Shown here in pieces: positions 34,843 to 43,645 of a stretch of 64,000 bases of DNA. The DNA is from Pseudoflavonifractor sp. 524-17 (GTDB lineage: Bacteria > Bacillota > Clostridia > Oscillospirales > Oscillospiraceae). The notes beneath the pieces are model-generated. The model was not told the DNA's origin, did no database searches, and saw only the letters and a program-made list of their open reading frames with translations. The translations under genes were made by a program, and so were the position numbers. Numbering within the stretch: the stretch's first letter is position 1; each line of letters begins with the position of its first letter. The stretch is from NCBI RefSeq assembly GCF_009935845.1, contig NZ_QWEK01000006.1, forward strand, positions 1 to 64,000, given 5' to 3'.

Positions 34843-35976
34843 ATGGCAAAGGAGCTGATCCGCCTGTCAGACTGCGTTATGAAGTTTGACGACGACATCA
34901 TCTTAGATCACATCAATCTTTACATCAATAACAAGGAATTTTTAACTCTGTTGGGTCCAAGCGGCTGTGGAAAGACGACAACCCTGCGCATCATCGGCGG
35001 GTTCCAGACACCCACCTCCGGCGATGTTTTCTTCGATGGCAAGCGTATCAACGACGTGCCGCCCCACAAGCGGAAAATCAACACGGTGTTCCAGAAGTAC
35101 GCCCTGTTTACCCATATGAATATTTTTGAGAACGTGGCCTTCGGCCTGCGCATCGCCAAGGTGCCGTGGGATGAGCTGAAGCAGCGGGTGGAGGAGGCCT
35201 TGGCTCTGGTGAACCTGGCCGGCTACGGAAAGCGCTCGGTGGACTCCCTGTCCGGCGGGCAGCAGCAGCGCGTGGCCATCGCCCGGGCCATCGTCAACCG
35301 GCCTCAGGTCCTGCTGCTGGACGAGCCCTTGGGCGCGCTGGATCTGAAGCTGCGCAAGGATATGCAGGTGGAGCTTAAACGCATTCAGCAGCAGGTAGGC
35401 ATCACGTTTATCTATGTCACCCACGACCAGGAGGAGGCGCTCACCATGAGCGACACCATCGTGGTTATGAACCAGGGACGCATTCAGCAGATTGGTACCC
35501 CCACAGATATCTATAATGAGCCGAAAAACGCTTTTGTGGCGGATTTTATCGGCGAGTCCAATATCATCGACGGCGTCATGCTGTCCGACGGCGTAGTGCG
35601 GATGTACGGAAAGAAGTTCCAGTGTCTGGACAGCGGCTTTTCTCCTAACGAGCCGGTGGACGTGGTCATCCGGCCGGAAGATATCGACATTGTGTCCCCG
35701 GATCAGGGGCAGATCCACGGGGTAGTCACAGAGGTTACCTTTAAGGGGGTCCACTATGATATTATTGTGGACTTCAAGGGCTTCAAATGGCTGATCCAGA
35801 CCAGCGACTACTCCCCGGTGGGGGCCTATATCGGGGTGAAAATCGATCCGGACGGCTTCCACATTATGAAAAAATCCCAGTACTCCGGACAGTTCGGCGA
35901 CTACAGCTCCTACAGCGCCGAGTATGACGAGCTCAACGAGGAGCCCGGTGAACAGGAGGCGGGAGATGAAGAATAG
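34843..35976 (+). CDS. potA: Spermidine/putrescine ABC transporter ATPase PotA
   Basis: 377 residues. Walker [17 protein letters not shown], signature [14 protein letters not shown], Walker [13 protein letters not shown] and the H-loop THDQEEAL are all present; a TOBE domain (about 245-350) follows. It powers polyamine import by PotBCD. GGGGGAGGATAC precedes the ATG. The last eleven bases overlap potB. The acidic tail after residue 355 is longer than in E. coli PotA and may be disordered. Confidence 0.93.
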   Translation: MAKELIRLSDCVMKFDDDIILDHINLYINNKEFLTLLGPSGCGKTTTLRIIGGFQTPTSGDVFFDGKRINDVPPHKRKINTVFQKYALFTHMNIFENVAFGLRIAKVPWDELKQRVEEALALVNLAGYGKRSVDSLSGGQQQRVAIARAIVNRPQVLLLDEPLGALDLKLRKDMQVELKRIQQQVGITFIYVTHDQEEALTMSDTIVVMNQGRIQQIGTPTDIYNEPKNAFVADFIGESNIIDGVMLSDGVVRMYGKKFQCLDSGFSPNEPVDVVIRPEDIDIVSPDQGQIHGVVTEVTFKGVHYDIIVDFKGFKWLIQTSDYSPVGAYIGVKIDPDGFHIMKKSQYSGQFGDYSSYSAEYDELNEEPGEQEAGDEE

Positions 35977-36814
35977 GCGCAACCGGATTCTGGCGGCGCC
36001 CTATGTGGGCTGGATGGCAGTTTTTGTGGTGATCCCCCTGTTTCTGGTGGTGCTGTACGCCTTCGGCTTTGACAGCAAAGAGGGATTCACCCTGGGCAAT
36101 TTCACCCAGATCCACCAGTATGCGGGGATTTTTGCCAACTCCTTTGTCCTGGCTTTGTTCGCCACCGCCATCTGCCTGCTGCTGGGCTACCCTGCGGCCT
36201 ATTTTCTGGCCCGGGAGGTCCCAGCGGTGCGCAGGCTGGCCACCATTATCATCATGCTGCCCATGTGGATGAATTTCCTGCTGCGCACCTATTCCTGGAT
36301 GTCCTTGCTGGAGAATACGGGACTCATCAACCGCTTTCTTAGGGCCATTCACTTTTTTGACCTGTTTGGCCCGGAAAAGGGTTATTTTACAATGATTAAC
36401 ACCCCCGGCGCTGTGGTGCTGGGCATGGTGTACAACTTCCTGCCCTTTATGATCCTCCCCATCTTCTCAGTCATCGACAAGATCGACAACCGGGTGATAG
36501 AGGCCGCCCAGGATCTGGGGGCGGACAGCGTTACTGTTTTCAGCCGGATTATCTTCCCTCTCAGCCTGCCGGGGGTGCTGTCCGGGATTACCATGGTGTT
36601 CATCCCGTCGGTGTCCACCTTCGTCATCTCCAAGCTGCTGGGGGGCGGCAAGACTATCCTGCTGGGGGATCTGATTGATATGCAGTTCTACGGCTCCACC
36701 TATAACCCCCACCTGGGGTCGGCCATCTCTCTGGTGATGATGGTGCTGGTGATGGCGGCTATGGCGCTGATGAACCGCTTTGGCGCGGGAGAAGAGGAGG
36801 CGATGCTGTTTTGA
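35966..36814 (+). CDS. potB: Spermidine/putrescine ABC transporter permease PotB
   Basis: 282 residues, six membrane segments. The coupling motif [22 protein letters not shown] fits the EAA loop of binding-protein-dependent permeases, and [20 protein letters not shown] is typical of PotB. Starts at the ATG 35966 within the end of potA, with AGGAGGCGGG upstream; the stop overlaps the potC start. Confidence 0.92.
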   Translation: MKNRRNRILAAPYVGWMAVFVVIPLFLVVLYAFGFDSKEGFTLGNFTQIHQYAGIFANSFVLALFATAICLLLGYPAAYFLAREVPAVRRLATIIIMLPMWMNFLLRTYSWMSLLENTGLINRFLRAIHFFDLFGPEKGYFTMINTPGAVVLGMVYNFLPFMILPIFSVIDKIDNRVIEAAQDLGADSVTVFSRIIFPLSLPGVLSGITMVFIPSVSTFVISKLLGGGKTILLGDLIDMQFYGSTYNPHLGSAISLVMMVLVMAAMALMNRFGAGEEEAMLF

Positions 36815-37668
36815 AGCAGAGACGGATTGGCAGCCGCGTTTTTAACCTTCTCATTCTGCTCTTCTTATATGCGCCGATTTTCGTGCTCATCGCTTTCTCC
36901 TTCAACGCCACCAAGAGCCGGTCGGTGTGGGCGGGCTTCTCCCTGCAGTGGTACGAGAAGCTCTTCTCCGACTCCCGGATTCTGGACGCCCTGTGGACCA
37001 CCCTGCTGGTGTCGGTGCTGGCGGCGGCGCTGGCCACAGTGCTGGGCACCATGGCGGCCATCGGGTTTTACAGTATGCGCCGGCGGATGCGGGGGGTGTG
37101 CATGACCATCAACAACATCCCCATGACAAATGCGGATATTATCACCGGGGTCTCTTTGATGCTGCTGTTCTCCTTCGCCATTGTCAGCTTTAACGCCACC
37201 CTGGGGCAGCTGCTGGGGATTACCTTTCGCATGGGCTTTGCCACACTGCTGCTGGCCCACATTACCTTCAACGTCCCCTACGTGATTCTCTCGGTGATGC
37301 CCAAGCTGCGCCAGCTGGACCCCAATGTCTATGAGGCGGCCCAGGACCTGGGCGCCACCGGCTGGCAGGCATTCTGGAAGGTCATCCTTCCGGAGATTAT
37401 GCCGGGGGTGGTCAACGGCGCCCTGATTGCCTTTACCATGTCCATTGACGATTTCGTAATCAGCTACTTCACAGCGGGATCGCGGGTGAGCACACTGTCC
37501 ATGGAGATCTATTCCATGGCCCGCAAGCGTATCAGCCCGGAGATCAACGCCCTGTCCACGCTGCTCTTTGTGTCCGTCCTGCTGCTGCTGGTAATCATCA
37601 ACATCCGCCAGTTCCGGCAGGAGAAGGCGAAAGCCAGGAAAGATGCGGTGCTGCGGAGCAATCCGTAA
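36811..37668 (+). CDS. potC: Spermidine/putrescine ABC transporter permease PotC
   Basis: 285 residues with six membrane segments. LYAPIFVLIAFSFNATKS at the start, the EAA loop [21 protein letters not shown] and MSIDDFVISYFTAGS are PotC hallmarks. The TTG at 36811 overlaps the potB stop, and GGAGG lies eleven bases upstream. A 174-base gap with GC-rich hairpins separates it from potD. Confidence 0.92.
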   Translation: MKQRRIGSRVFNLLILLFLYAPIFVLIAFSFNATKSRSVWAGFSLQWYEKLFSDSRILDALWTTLLVSVLAAALATVLGTMAAIGFYSMRRRMRGVCMTINNIPMTNADIITGVSLMLLFSFAIVSFNATLGQLLGITFRMGFATLLLAHITFNVPYVILSVMPKLRQLDPNVYEAAQDLGATGWQAFWKVILPEIMPGVVNGALIAFTMSIDDFVISYFTAGSRVSTLSMEIYSMARKRISPEINALSTLLFVSVLLLLVIINIRQFRQEKAKARKDAVLRSNP

Positions 37669-37842
37669 GCGCCTGTTCCACATCTCAAGGCGCGCCGGAA
37701 GATACAAAGCAGGCGCGAAGGGCGAGCCGGCAGCGGCCTGTGTTCCGGCTGGGGATCCAATAGCTGGCAGTTGGGGAATGCCTGGTGTATTTTCCCGCTG
37801 CTGACTATATATTACCATTCCGAAAGGGGATAAAGAAAGAAA

Positions 37843-38916
37843 TTGAAACAGTTTCTCGCACTGACATTGACCGCCGTCACGCTGGGGGGCCTCTTCACGG
37901 GCTGCTCTGGTACCGCATCCAGACCCGGGGGAGAGCCCGGAGGGAAGGGTGAGGTCAATGTGTTCAACTGGGGAGAGTACATTGACGAGTCCCTGCTTGA
38001 AACCTTCGAGGAACAGACGGGAATCAAGGTCAACTACAAGACCTTCCCCGACAACGAGACCCTATATTCCACCCTTCAGAGCAGCATGGGGGAATATGAT
38101 GTAATCATTCCCTCGGACTATATGATCGCCCGCATGATTGACGAGGAAATGCTGGAGAGGATCGACCTCAATAACATTCCAAACTATGAGAAGATTAGCG
38201 ACAGCTATAAGCATCTGGACTACGACCCCGGCAACGAGTACTCCGTGCCCTACACCTGGGGAACCGTGGGCCTGATCTACAATACCACCATGGTCAGCGA
38301 GGCCCCCACCAGCTGGAAGGCCCTGTGGGACGAGCAGTACAAGGGGCAGATCCTGATGTTTGACAACTCCCGGGACTGTATCGGCATTGCCCTGAAAGTG
38401 CTGGGGTACTCCTTTAATACCACAGATGAGGCCCAGATCAAAGAGGCAGTGGATCTGCTGATTGAACAGGCTCCCTTGGTGCAAGCCTACGTGATGGACC
38501 AGATCTTTGACAAGCTGGAGGTGGGGGAGGCCGCCATGGGCCCCTACTACGCTGGCGATGCCATTACCATGATGGAGAGCAACCCGGACCTGGCCTTTGT
38601 TCTGCCGGAGGAGGGGGCAAACCTGTTTGTGGACGCCATGTGCATCCCCAAGGGCGCCCCGAATAAGGAGAACGCGGAGGCCTTTATCAACTTCATGTGC
38701 TCGGACGAGGCCGCTGTGGCCAACTGCGAGTACATCGGCTACTCCACCCCCTCCGACTCCGCCCGGGAGAAGCTGGAACCGGAGCTGGCCCAGAACCCCA
38801 TCGCCTATCCGGATGAGGAGACCCTGAGCCGGTGTGAAACCTTCATCAACCTGCCGGAGGAGATTCTGAAGCTGTATGACTCCGAGTGGCTCCGCCTCAA
38901 GGGCGCGGGAGGTTAA
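37843..38916 (+). CDS. potD: Spermidine/putrescine-binding lipoprotein PotD
   Basis: 357 residues. Signal peptide with lipobox LFTGC (C21), then the PotD core: VNVFNWGEYIDESLLETFEEQ, YDVIIPSDYMIARMI, YSVPYTWGTVGLIYN and FINFMCSDEAA. It captures polyamines outside the membrane for PotABC. The start is TTG with AAAGGGG about 17 bases upstream and AAAGAAAG closer, so initiation is probably weak or partly coupled. The intervening gap has a possible TATATT box near 37806, so potD may also be transcribed on its own. Confidence 0.92.
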   Translation: MKQFLALTLTAVTLGGLFTGCSGTASRPGGEPGGKGEVNVFNWGEYIDESLLETFEEQTGIKVNYKTFPDNETLYSTLQSSMGEYDVIIPSDYMIARMIDEEMLERIDLNNIPNYEKISDSYKHLDYDPGNEYSVPYTWGTVGLIYNTTMVSEAPTSWKALWDEQYKGQILMFDNSRDCIGIALKVLGYSFNTTDEAQIKEAVDLLIEQAPLVQAYVMDQIFDKLEVGEAAMGPYYAGDAITMMESNPDLAFVLPEEGANLFVDAMCIPKGAPNKENAEAFINFMCSDEAAVANCEYIGYSTPSDSAREKLEPELAQNPIAYPDEETLSRCETFINLPEEILKLYDSEWLRLKGAGG

Positions 38917-38937
38917 TTCTGCGCCTGCATAGAAGCG

Positions 38938-38972
38938 GCCCCAGACTGCCGGCAGAACCGGCAGTCTGGGGC
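38938..38972 (+). terminator. Hairpin after potD, probable terminator
   Basis: 15-base perfect arms GCCCCAGACTGCCGG and its complement with a CAGAA loop. The downstream tract is only moderately T-rich (CGAATCGTTTT), so termination may be inefficient. Confidence 0.55.
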
Positions 38973-39221
38973 TGTCTGCGAATCGTTTTAACCGTGGGAT
39001 AACCGGGGAGGATATGCTGCCGGAGCTTGCGCAGGGGCCTGGAGTCTGTTTGAAACCTGGCAATATGCCAGGCGGCGAGGAATTTTTTCGTCTGGCAAGT
39101 GGTTTTGACGCAGGAATCCTGACGGATTTCAAGAAAAAACCGTGCCGCTCAGGCGGAAAAAGGCCCGTACTTTGGGCGTGTTGACGGTTTTCAAACAGAC
39201 TCTAGAATTTTTCTGCATTGA

Positions 39222-39299
39222 ACCCTTGATATTTTCGATTTCTTCCATGAGCCAGTCCGCCGTCACCCCCAGCACCGATCCCAGCGCTCGCCTCCTATC
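39222..39299 (-). pseudogene. Remnant of an XRE-type regulator
   Basis: A 26-residue stretch on the minus strand, including RALGSVLGVTADWLMEEIENI, resembles the end of an XRE helix-turn-helix domain (the 'LGVSLDWLM' region). The surrounding frame has no proper start or helix-turn-helix core. It is one of several fragments in 38973-40227. Confidence 0.3.
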
Positions 39300-39371
39300 C
39301 GCATCACCTCCCTTCTCAGGGAAGTGGCCAACCGCCATTATGCAACAGCGCCCTGCCACCTTTCATCGAAT

Positions 39372-39644
39372 TTTGCTGCCCCTTTGGGGGGCGGCTTTTC
39401 TTATGCCTTCGGGGCCTTCAGCGCCGCCAGGCCGCTTCTTCCTGGCTGCATTACGGAGGGAAAGGATCTGGCCAATGCCATTTTCATGGCGGGGGACGCG
39501 GTTTCTATGTGGTTGTGGTATGCGGAAGAGCAGCGAAAAGATATCCCCGCCCCCGCACAGCCCCCTGCGGTAACAGCCCCAGAGTTTGCCAACTATGTGT
39601 ATGCGGATACAGAGGAATACCGCAGAAAGAACAGCAGCCGCGCT
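39372..39644 (+). pseudogene. Decayed HicB-type antitoxin
   Basis: The plus frame encodes LLPGCITEGKDLANAIFMAG, then MWLWYAEEQRKDIPAPAQ and EFANYVYADTEEYRRKNSSR, which is the HicB antitoxin pattern (partial RNase-H fold plus the conserved YADTEEYR tail). The N-terminal part is scrambled, the LPGC segment carries an insertion (GAFSAARP), and after KNSSRA the frame leaves the family sequence, so the DNA-binding tail is lost. No HicA toxin is beside it. The chromosome has probably lost a toxin-antitoxin pair here. Confidence 0.6.
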
Positions 39645-39708
39645 GAAAGAACGCCTGGGCGTTCAGTAATGGCAGGCGCCTCCCCTTTTCAGGGACGGCG
39701 CCTGTGCG

Positions 39709-39990
39709 CTATTTCCCCAGCGCTTTCCTGACCTCCGCCATGTAGTCCACGCCCGGGATCACGTACTTCATCTTGCGCTTGTCCATCTCCCACAGCTGCT
39801 CGCCGTTGCGGTAGGCGGCAAAGTAGTACACTACCGCTTGTAGATGGACACCCGGATCTTGTCCCAGGTCTTATTTCTCGCCGTCAGCTCCCTTCAATTC
39901 GTTTGCGTTGCAGCCGTCCTAAAGGGAGCTCCAGCATGGGCGGCCATCTGGTAGGCTGCGATACGGTTGTCATAGAGGTCCCAGAGCATA
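39709..39990 (-). pseudogene. Fragmented gene of unknown family
   Basis: On the minus strand two frames together give a plausible protein tail: ARNKTWDKIRVSIYK in one frame, then VVYYFAAYRNGEQLWEMDKR and MKYVIPGVDYMAEVRKALGK ending at the stop 39709 in another, with further pieces (LWDLYDNRIAAYQMAAH) upstream. Stops and shifts break it repeatedly. I do not recognise the family; the content looks like accessory-element cargo. Nothing else coding is seen up to the promoter at 40228. Confidence 0.45.
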
Positions 39991-40227
39991 CACGGCTACA
40001 CATTCTCCGGCAGCCATGAAAATCTCGGCATCTTTTTGTCAGTATATGAAAACGCCTGGAACCGCACAGTACCAGGTATTTTTGGGTGCTGAGAAACATA
40101 TTTTTGTTTATCGTGCTTCCGCCGTATCCCCTCTTTGAATTTTCGCCTGTGAAGCTGCCGGACGGCATCATTTTGTTTCCCAGCCAATCATATTCCTTTG
40201 TCTGCAAAATAAACTCTCATTTTACTC

Positions 40228-40256
40228 TTGTCAATTATGTGGGAAGGGAGTATAAT
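40228..40256 (+). promoter_or_regulatory. Sigma-A promoter of the chemoreceptor gene
   Basis: TTGTCA, 17-base spacer, perfect TATAAT, about 105 bases before the start. No sigma-D (TAAA-N15-GCCGATAA) motif was seen, unusual for a chemotaxis gene. Confidence 0.7.
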
Positions 40257-40362
40257 TGATTATCAAGCGGGTGCTTTTAGCCTCTGATTGCCGCGTGTGA
40301 CGCCGGTTTGACGCCCGCGCTTTTCTCGTCCGGCAATCAATATTGGAAAAGGATGTGCGTTT

Positions 40363-42015
40363 ATGCGTAAGAGCATCAAAAAAATGGTTATGATCCGGGT
40401 GGTTGCCGCATTTATCTCCATGCTTCTGTTCAGCTTTGTGACTACTTACAACATCTTCCACATTGAAGGCATCCAGGCCGACAACACCCAGGTCAACACC
40501 CTGCTGGATCGGGCCCAGACCGCTGTAGCCGCCCACTACCGCTGGGTCTCCGGCCTGAGCAACGCTCTGTACGCAGGCGCGGAATTTACCGGCAGCATCG
40601 ATCCCACCACCTGTGTGCTGGGTCAGTGGCTCTACGGCGACCCAGGCACTACAGACAGCACCATTCTCTCTCTTTCCAAGCAGCTGGAACCCCTGCACAA
40701 AGAACTCCATGAGTCCGCCTCTTACGTTCTGGACCTGCTGAATACCGATCCTGACCAGGCCCACGCCTACTATCAGAATACCATTCAGTCCAACCTGTCC
40801 ACGCTGGTGGGACTGCTAGATCAGGTTGTGGAGCGGGGCAGTACCCTCAATGAGGCCAGCAACGCCCAGATGGAGCGTACGATCACCTTTATGCACCTCA
40901 CCTGCGGCATCTGCCTAGTGATCAACCTTGGCTGTCTGGTCAGCTTGGTGCAGTATGTGCTTCGCCGGATTGTCAAGCCCATTATCCAGATTGACCAGTG
41001 CAGCCGGCCCCTTCAGGAGGGTCAGCTGGATCTCCGCTTCCCCCCCGCCGGCAACGACGAGCTGGGCGACCTGTGCAACACCCTGAAGAACTCCATGGCG
41101 CTGATAAATACTTACGTGACCGATATCACCCACATTACGGACCAGCTGGCCCACGGCAATTTCGATGTTCACACCTCCGCTTCCTATATCGGCGTGTTCC
41201 GCTCCATTGAAGAGGCCATCGACAACCTCACCTCCAACCTGTCCACCGCCTTGGGCGAGATTGGTCAGGTGGAGCGCCGGATCTCCAGCGACGCCGAGCA
41301 GCTGTCCAACAGCTCCCAGGCCCTGGCCCAAGGCGCCACGGAGCAGGCCAGCGCCATTGAGGAGATGTACGCCATGCTGGACGACCTCTCCAAGGGCACA
41401 GAGCAGAATGTAAAGACCGCCCACAACGTCCAGGAGAACGCCCGCCTCACCGGCGAGCGGGTTACGCTCAGCAGCGATCAAATGAAACAGATGGTCGCCG
41501 CCATGTCTGACATCACCAATGCCTCTCAGGAGATTGGCCGTATTATCGCTACCATTGAGAACATCGCTTTCCAGACCAATATTCTGGCCCTGAATGCCGC
41601 GGTAGAGGCCGCCCGGGCCGGCAGCGCCGGCAAGGGCTTCGCCGTGGTGGCGGACGAGGTGCGCAGCTTGGCCTCCCAGTCTGATCAGGCGGCCAAGGCA
41701 ACCAAAGAGCTTATCGAGAACTCCGTCTCCGCCACCCAGCGGGGCAACGACATTGTGGGCGAGGTGTCCCTCACCCTGGAGAAGACGCTGGAGCTGGTCA
41801 TGCGCTCCAACAGCGACATCCAGGTCATTGCCGAGGTGGTCCAGAAGGAGGCCAGCTCCATCTCCCAGGTCACCGAGGGCATCGGCCAGATCTCCTCTGT
41901 GGTCCAGACCAACTCCGCCAGCAGCGAGGAGGCTGCCGCCGTCAGCACTGAGCTCTTTGACCAGGTCCGCATGCTCCAGGAGCAGACCCGTAAATTCCAC
42001 CTCAAGCATAACTAA
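40363..42015 (+). CDS. Methyl-accepting chemotaxis protein with extracellular CZB-like domain
   Basis: 550 residues. Membrane segments at about 9-29 and 172-197 enclose an outside domain. This domain holds [32 protein letters not shown] and LHKELHESA, placing H58, C84, H112 and H116 as in the chemoreceptor zinc-binding (CZB) domain with its 3His/1Cys site. A HAMP region follows (about 198-250), then the signalling helices with the conserved hairpin tip [20 protein letters not shown] near residue 410. CZB domains are mostly known from cytosolic ends; here it would face outward and could sense zinc or oxidants such as hypochlorite. Expected to act with CheA/CheW, which are elsewhere. Confidence 0.88.
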   Translation: MRKSIKKMVMIRVVAAFISMLLFSFVTTYNIFHIEGIQADNTQVNTLLDRAQTAVAAHYRWVSGLSNALYAGAEFTGSIDPTTCVLGQWLYGDPGTTDSTILSLSKQLEPLHKELHESASYVLDLLNTDPDQAHAYYQNTIQSNLSTLVGLLDQVVERGSTLNEASNAQMERTITFMHLTCGICLVINLGCLVSLVQYVLRRIVKPIIQIDQCSRPLQEGQLDLRFPPAGNDELGDLCNTLKNSMALINTYVTDITHITDQLAHGNFDVHTSASYIGVFRSIEEAIDNLTSNLSTALGEIGQVERRISSDAEQLSNSSQALAQGATEQASAIEEMYAMLDDLSKGTEQNVKTAHNVQENARLTGERVTLSSDQMKQMVAAMSDITNASQEIGRIIATIENIAFQTNILALNAAVEAARAGSAGKGFAVVADEVRSLASQSDQAAKATKELIENSVSATQRGNDIVGEVSLTLEKTLELVMRSNSDIQVIAEVVQKEASSISQVTEGIGQISSVVQTNSASSEEAAAVSTELFDQVRMLQEQTRKFHLKHN

Positions 42016-42030
42016 CGGTTGTTTTTGTCT

Positions 42031-42075
42031 AAAAAGGGCCCGTCGGGAACAAAAAAGTTTCCGGCGGGCCCTTTT
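42031..42075 (+). terminator. Terminator of the chemoreceptor gene
   Basis: AAAAAGGGCCCG(T)CGGGAAC pairs with GTTTCCGGCGGGCCCTTTTT around a short A-rich loop; T and A runs flank it, so it may act in both directions. Confidence 0.85.
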
Positions 42076-42154
42076 TGTGTCTTTTGTCAAAATATAGAGA
42101 AACGCCTCATCTACTTCATTAAATATTTTAAATAAAAATAATAGACTCGATTCA

Positions 42155-42184
42155 TTGACTTTATAAATCCTCACACTCTATAAT
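42155..42184 (+). promoter_or_regulatory. Promoter of the PatB/MalY-type lyase
   Basis: TTGACT, 18-base spacer, perfect TATAAT, 55 bases before the start. Confidence 0.7.
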
Positions 42185-42238
42185 AGACTGGAAAGACCGC
42201 TTTCGCTTTTTTATCCAGATTTGAGAGGGGTATCGACT

Positions 42239-43402
42239 GTGGAGTATGGGTTTGACAAGAGCATCGACCGCCGGGGGAGCTGTAGCGTAAAATGGGACGC
42301 GGCCGACCGGGCCTTTCAGGGCCAGGATCTGCTGCCCATGTGGATTGCGGATATGGACTTCCCCGCGGCGCCCGGCATTCTCAAGGCGCTGCACCAGCGA
42401 GTGGACCAGGGGGTCTTCGGCTACGGAACCCTGTCCCAGGCATACTACGAGGCGGTCATCCGCTGGATGGCCCGCCGCCACCACACCACTGTGGAACGGG
42501 ACTGGATTGTCTTCACTCCCGGGGTGGTCACAGCGCTGAATTTCGCCGTTCAGGCTGTCACTCAGCCTGGGGATGAGGTGCTGGTCCCCTGCCCGGTCTA
42601 CGGTCCCTTTTACCACGCGGTGGAGGACTGGGACCGCCGGATGGTCCCCTGCCCCCTGAAGGAAGAGGACCTCTACTATACCTTTGATTTTGACGCCATG
42701 GAGCAGCGGATTACTCCCGCCACCCGCGCCCTGCTCCTCTGCTCCCCCCACAACCCGGTGGGCCGGGTGTGGAGCCGGGCGGAGCTGGAGCAGCTGGCGG
42801 CCTTCTGCCTGGAGCATAATCTGACGGTAATCGCCGACGAGATCCACAGCGATCTGGTCTTCCGCACCCATACCAACTTTTTGACGGTCTCCCCGGAGAT
42901 GGCAAAGAAAACTATCCTGTGTACCGCCCCCAGCAAGACCTTCAATCTGGCCGGCCTCCAGTGCTCCAACATCATCATCCCCAACGAGGAGTTGCGGGGC
43001 CGCTACCGTGCCCTTGTGGCCAAGCACCACGCCTTTTCCTCCAATTCCTTTGCCCAGGCCGCTTTGCTGGGGGCCTACAATGACTCGGAGGACTGGCTGG
43101 ACGCCCTCATTTCCTATCTGGAGGGCAATATGGATCGGTTCTGCTCCACAATCGCCGCACAGTTCCCCAAGCTGAAGGTGCGCAAGCCGGAGGGAACCTA
43201 TCTGGCTTGGGTGGACTGCTCCGGTCTAGGCCTTGCGCCGGAGGAGCGCAAACGCTTTTTTGTGGAGCAGTGCCGGCTGGCTCTCAATGACGGCGCCGCT
43301 TTTGGCGCCGGAGGCGAACACTTTGTTCGGATCAACCTGGCCTGTCCCAGGTCTACCGTAGAGGAGTGTCTCCGCAGACTCAAAGCAGGCTGCGGTTCTT
43401 AG
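42239..43402 (+). CDS. PatB/MalY-type cystathionine beta-lyase (C-S lyase)
   Basis: 387 residues of class-II PLP aminotransferase fold. FDKSIDRRGSCSVKWD and LPMWIADMDFPAAPGI at the start are the MalY/PatB signature; SPHNPVGRVWSRAELEQL, IADEIHSDLVF and the PLP lysine in APSKTFNLAGLQCSN follow. These enzymes split cystathionine or other S-substituted cysteines to a thiol, pyruvate and ammonia. The GTG at 42239 has GAGAGGGG upstream. A dispersed repeat separates it from the peptide-transporter operon on the same strand, so cotranscription is uncertain. Context with a transporter, a deacylase and a desulfurase suggests breakdown of cysteine conjugates. Confidence 0.85.
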   Translation: MEYGFDKSIDRRGSCSVKWDAADRAFQGQDLLPMWIADMDFPAAPGILKALHQRVDQGVFGYGTLSQAYYEAVIRWMARRHHTTVERDWIVFTPGVVTALNFAVQAVTQPGDEVLVPCPVYGPFYHAVEDWDRRMVPCPLKEEDLYYTFDFDAMEQRITPATRALLLCSPHNPVGRVWSRAELEQLAAFCLEHNLTVIADEIHSDLVFRTHTNFLTVSPEMAKKTILCTAPSKTFNLAGLQCSNIIIPNEELRGRYRALVAKHHAFSSNSFAQAALLGAYNDSEDWLDALISYLEGNMDRFCSTIAAQFPKLKVRKPEGTYLAWVDCSGLGLAPEERKRFFVEQCRLALNDGAAFGAGGEHFVRINLACPRSTVEECLRRLKAGCGS

Positions 43403-43566
43403 GGCCTAGATTCACAACCGGGGGCGCTGGATTGCCGTGGGATTTTGCTGTCCCGCAAGGCAAAAAAGTGCAGGAATGCTTTGTACATTTCAAAATTTTC
43501 TGCCGCCGCGGGGCGGCAAAGGACCCGGCCAGACGGTGTCCAACGGTTATAAATCCAGGTTCTTAG
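43398..43566 (-). repeat. Dispersed TIR repeat, copy 2 (inverted)
   Basis: 169 bases, the longest copy. Its left end (CTAGATTCACAACCGG) and right end (CGGTTATAAATCCAGGTTCT) are inverted repeats of each other and match the ends of copy 1. The inside has a CCGCCGCGGGGCGGC hairpin. The first bases (CTTAG) contain the lyase stop codon. A separate hairpin CCTGTT..CATCTC/GAGATG.AACAGG follows at 43569-43610. Confidence 0.75.
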
Positions 43567-43645
43567 AACCTGTTCAACATCTCCCTGTATACCCTGAGAG
43601 ATGCAACAGGCTCTTACAACAGACACAAAGATATGGAGGTATAGA

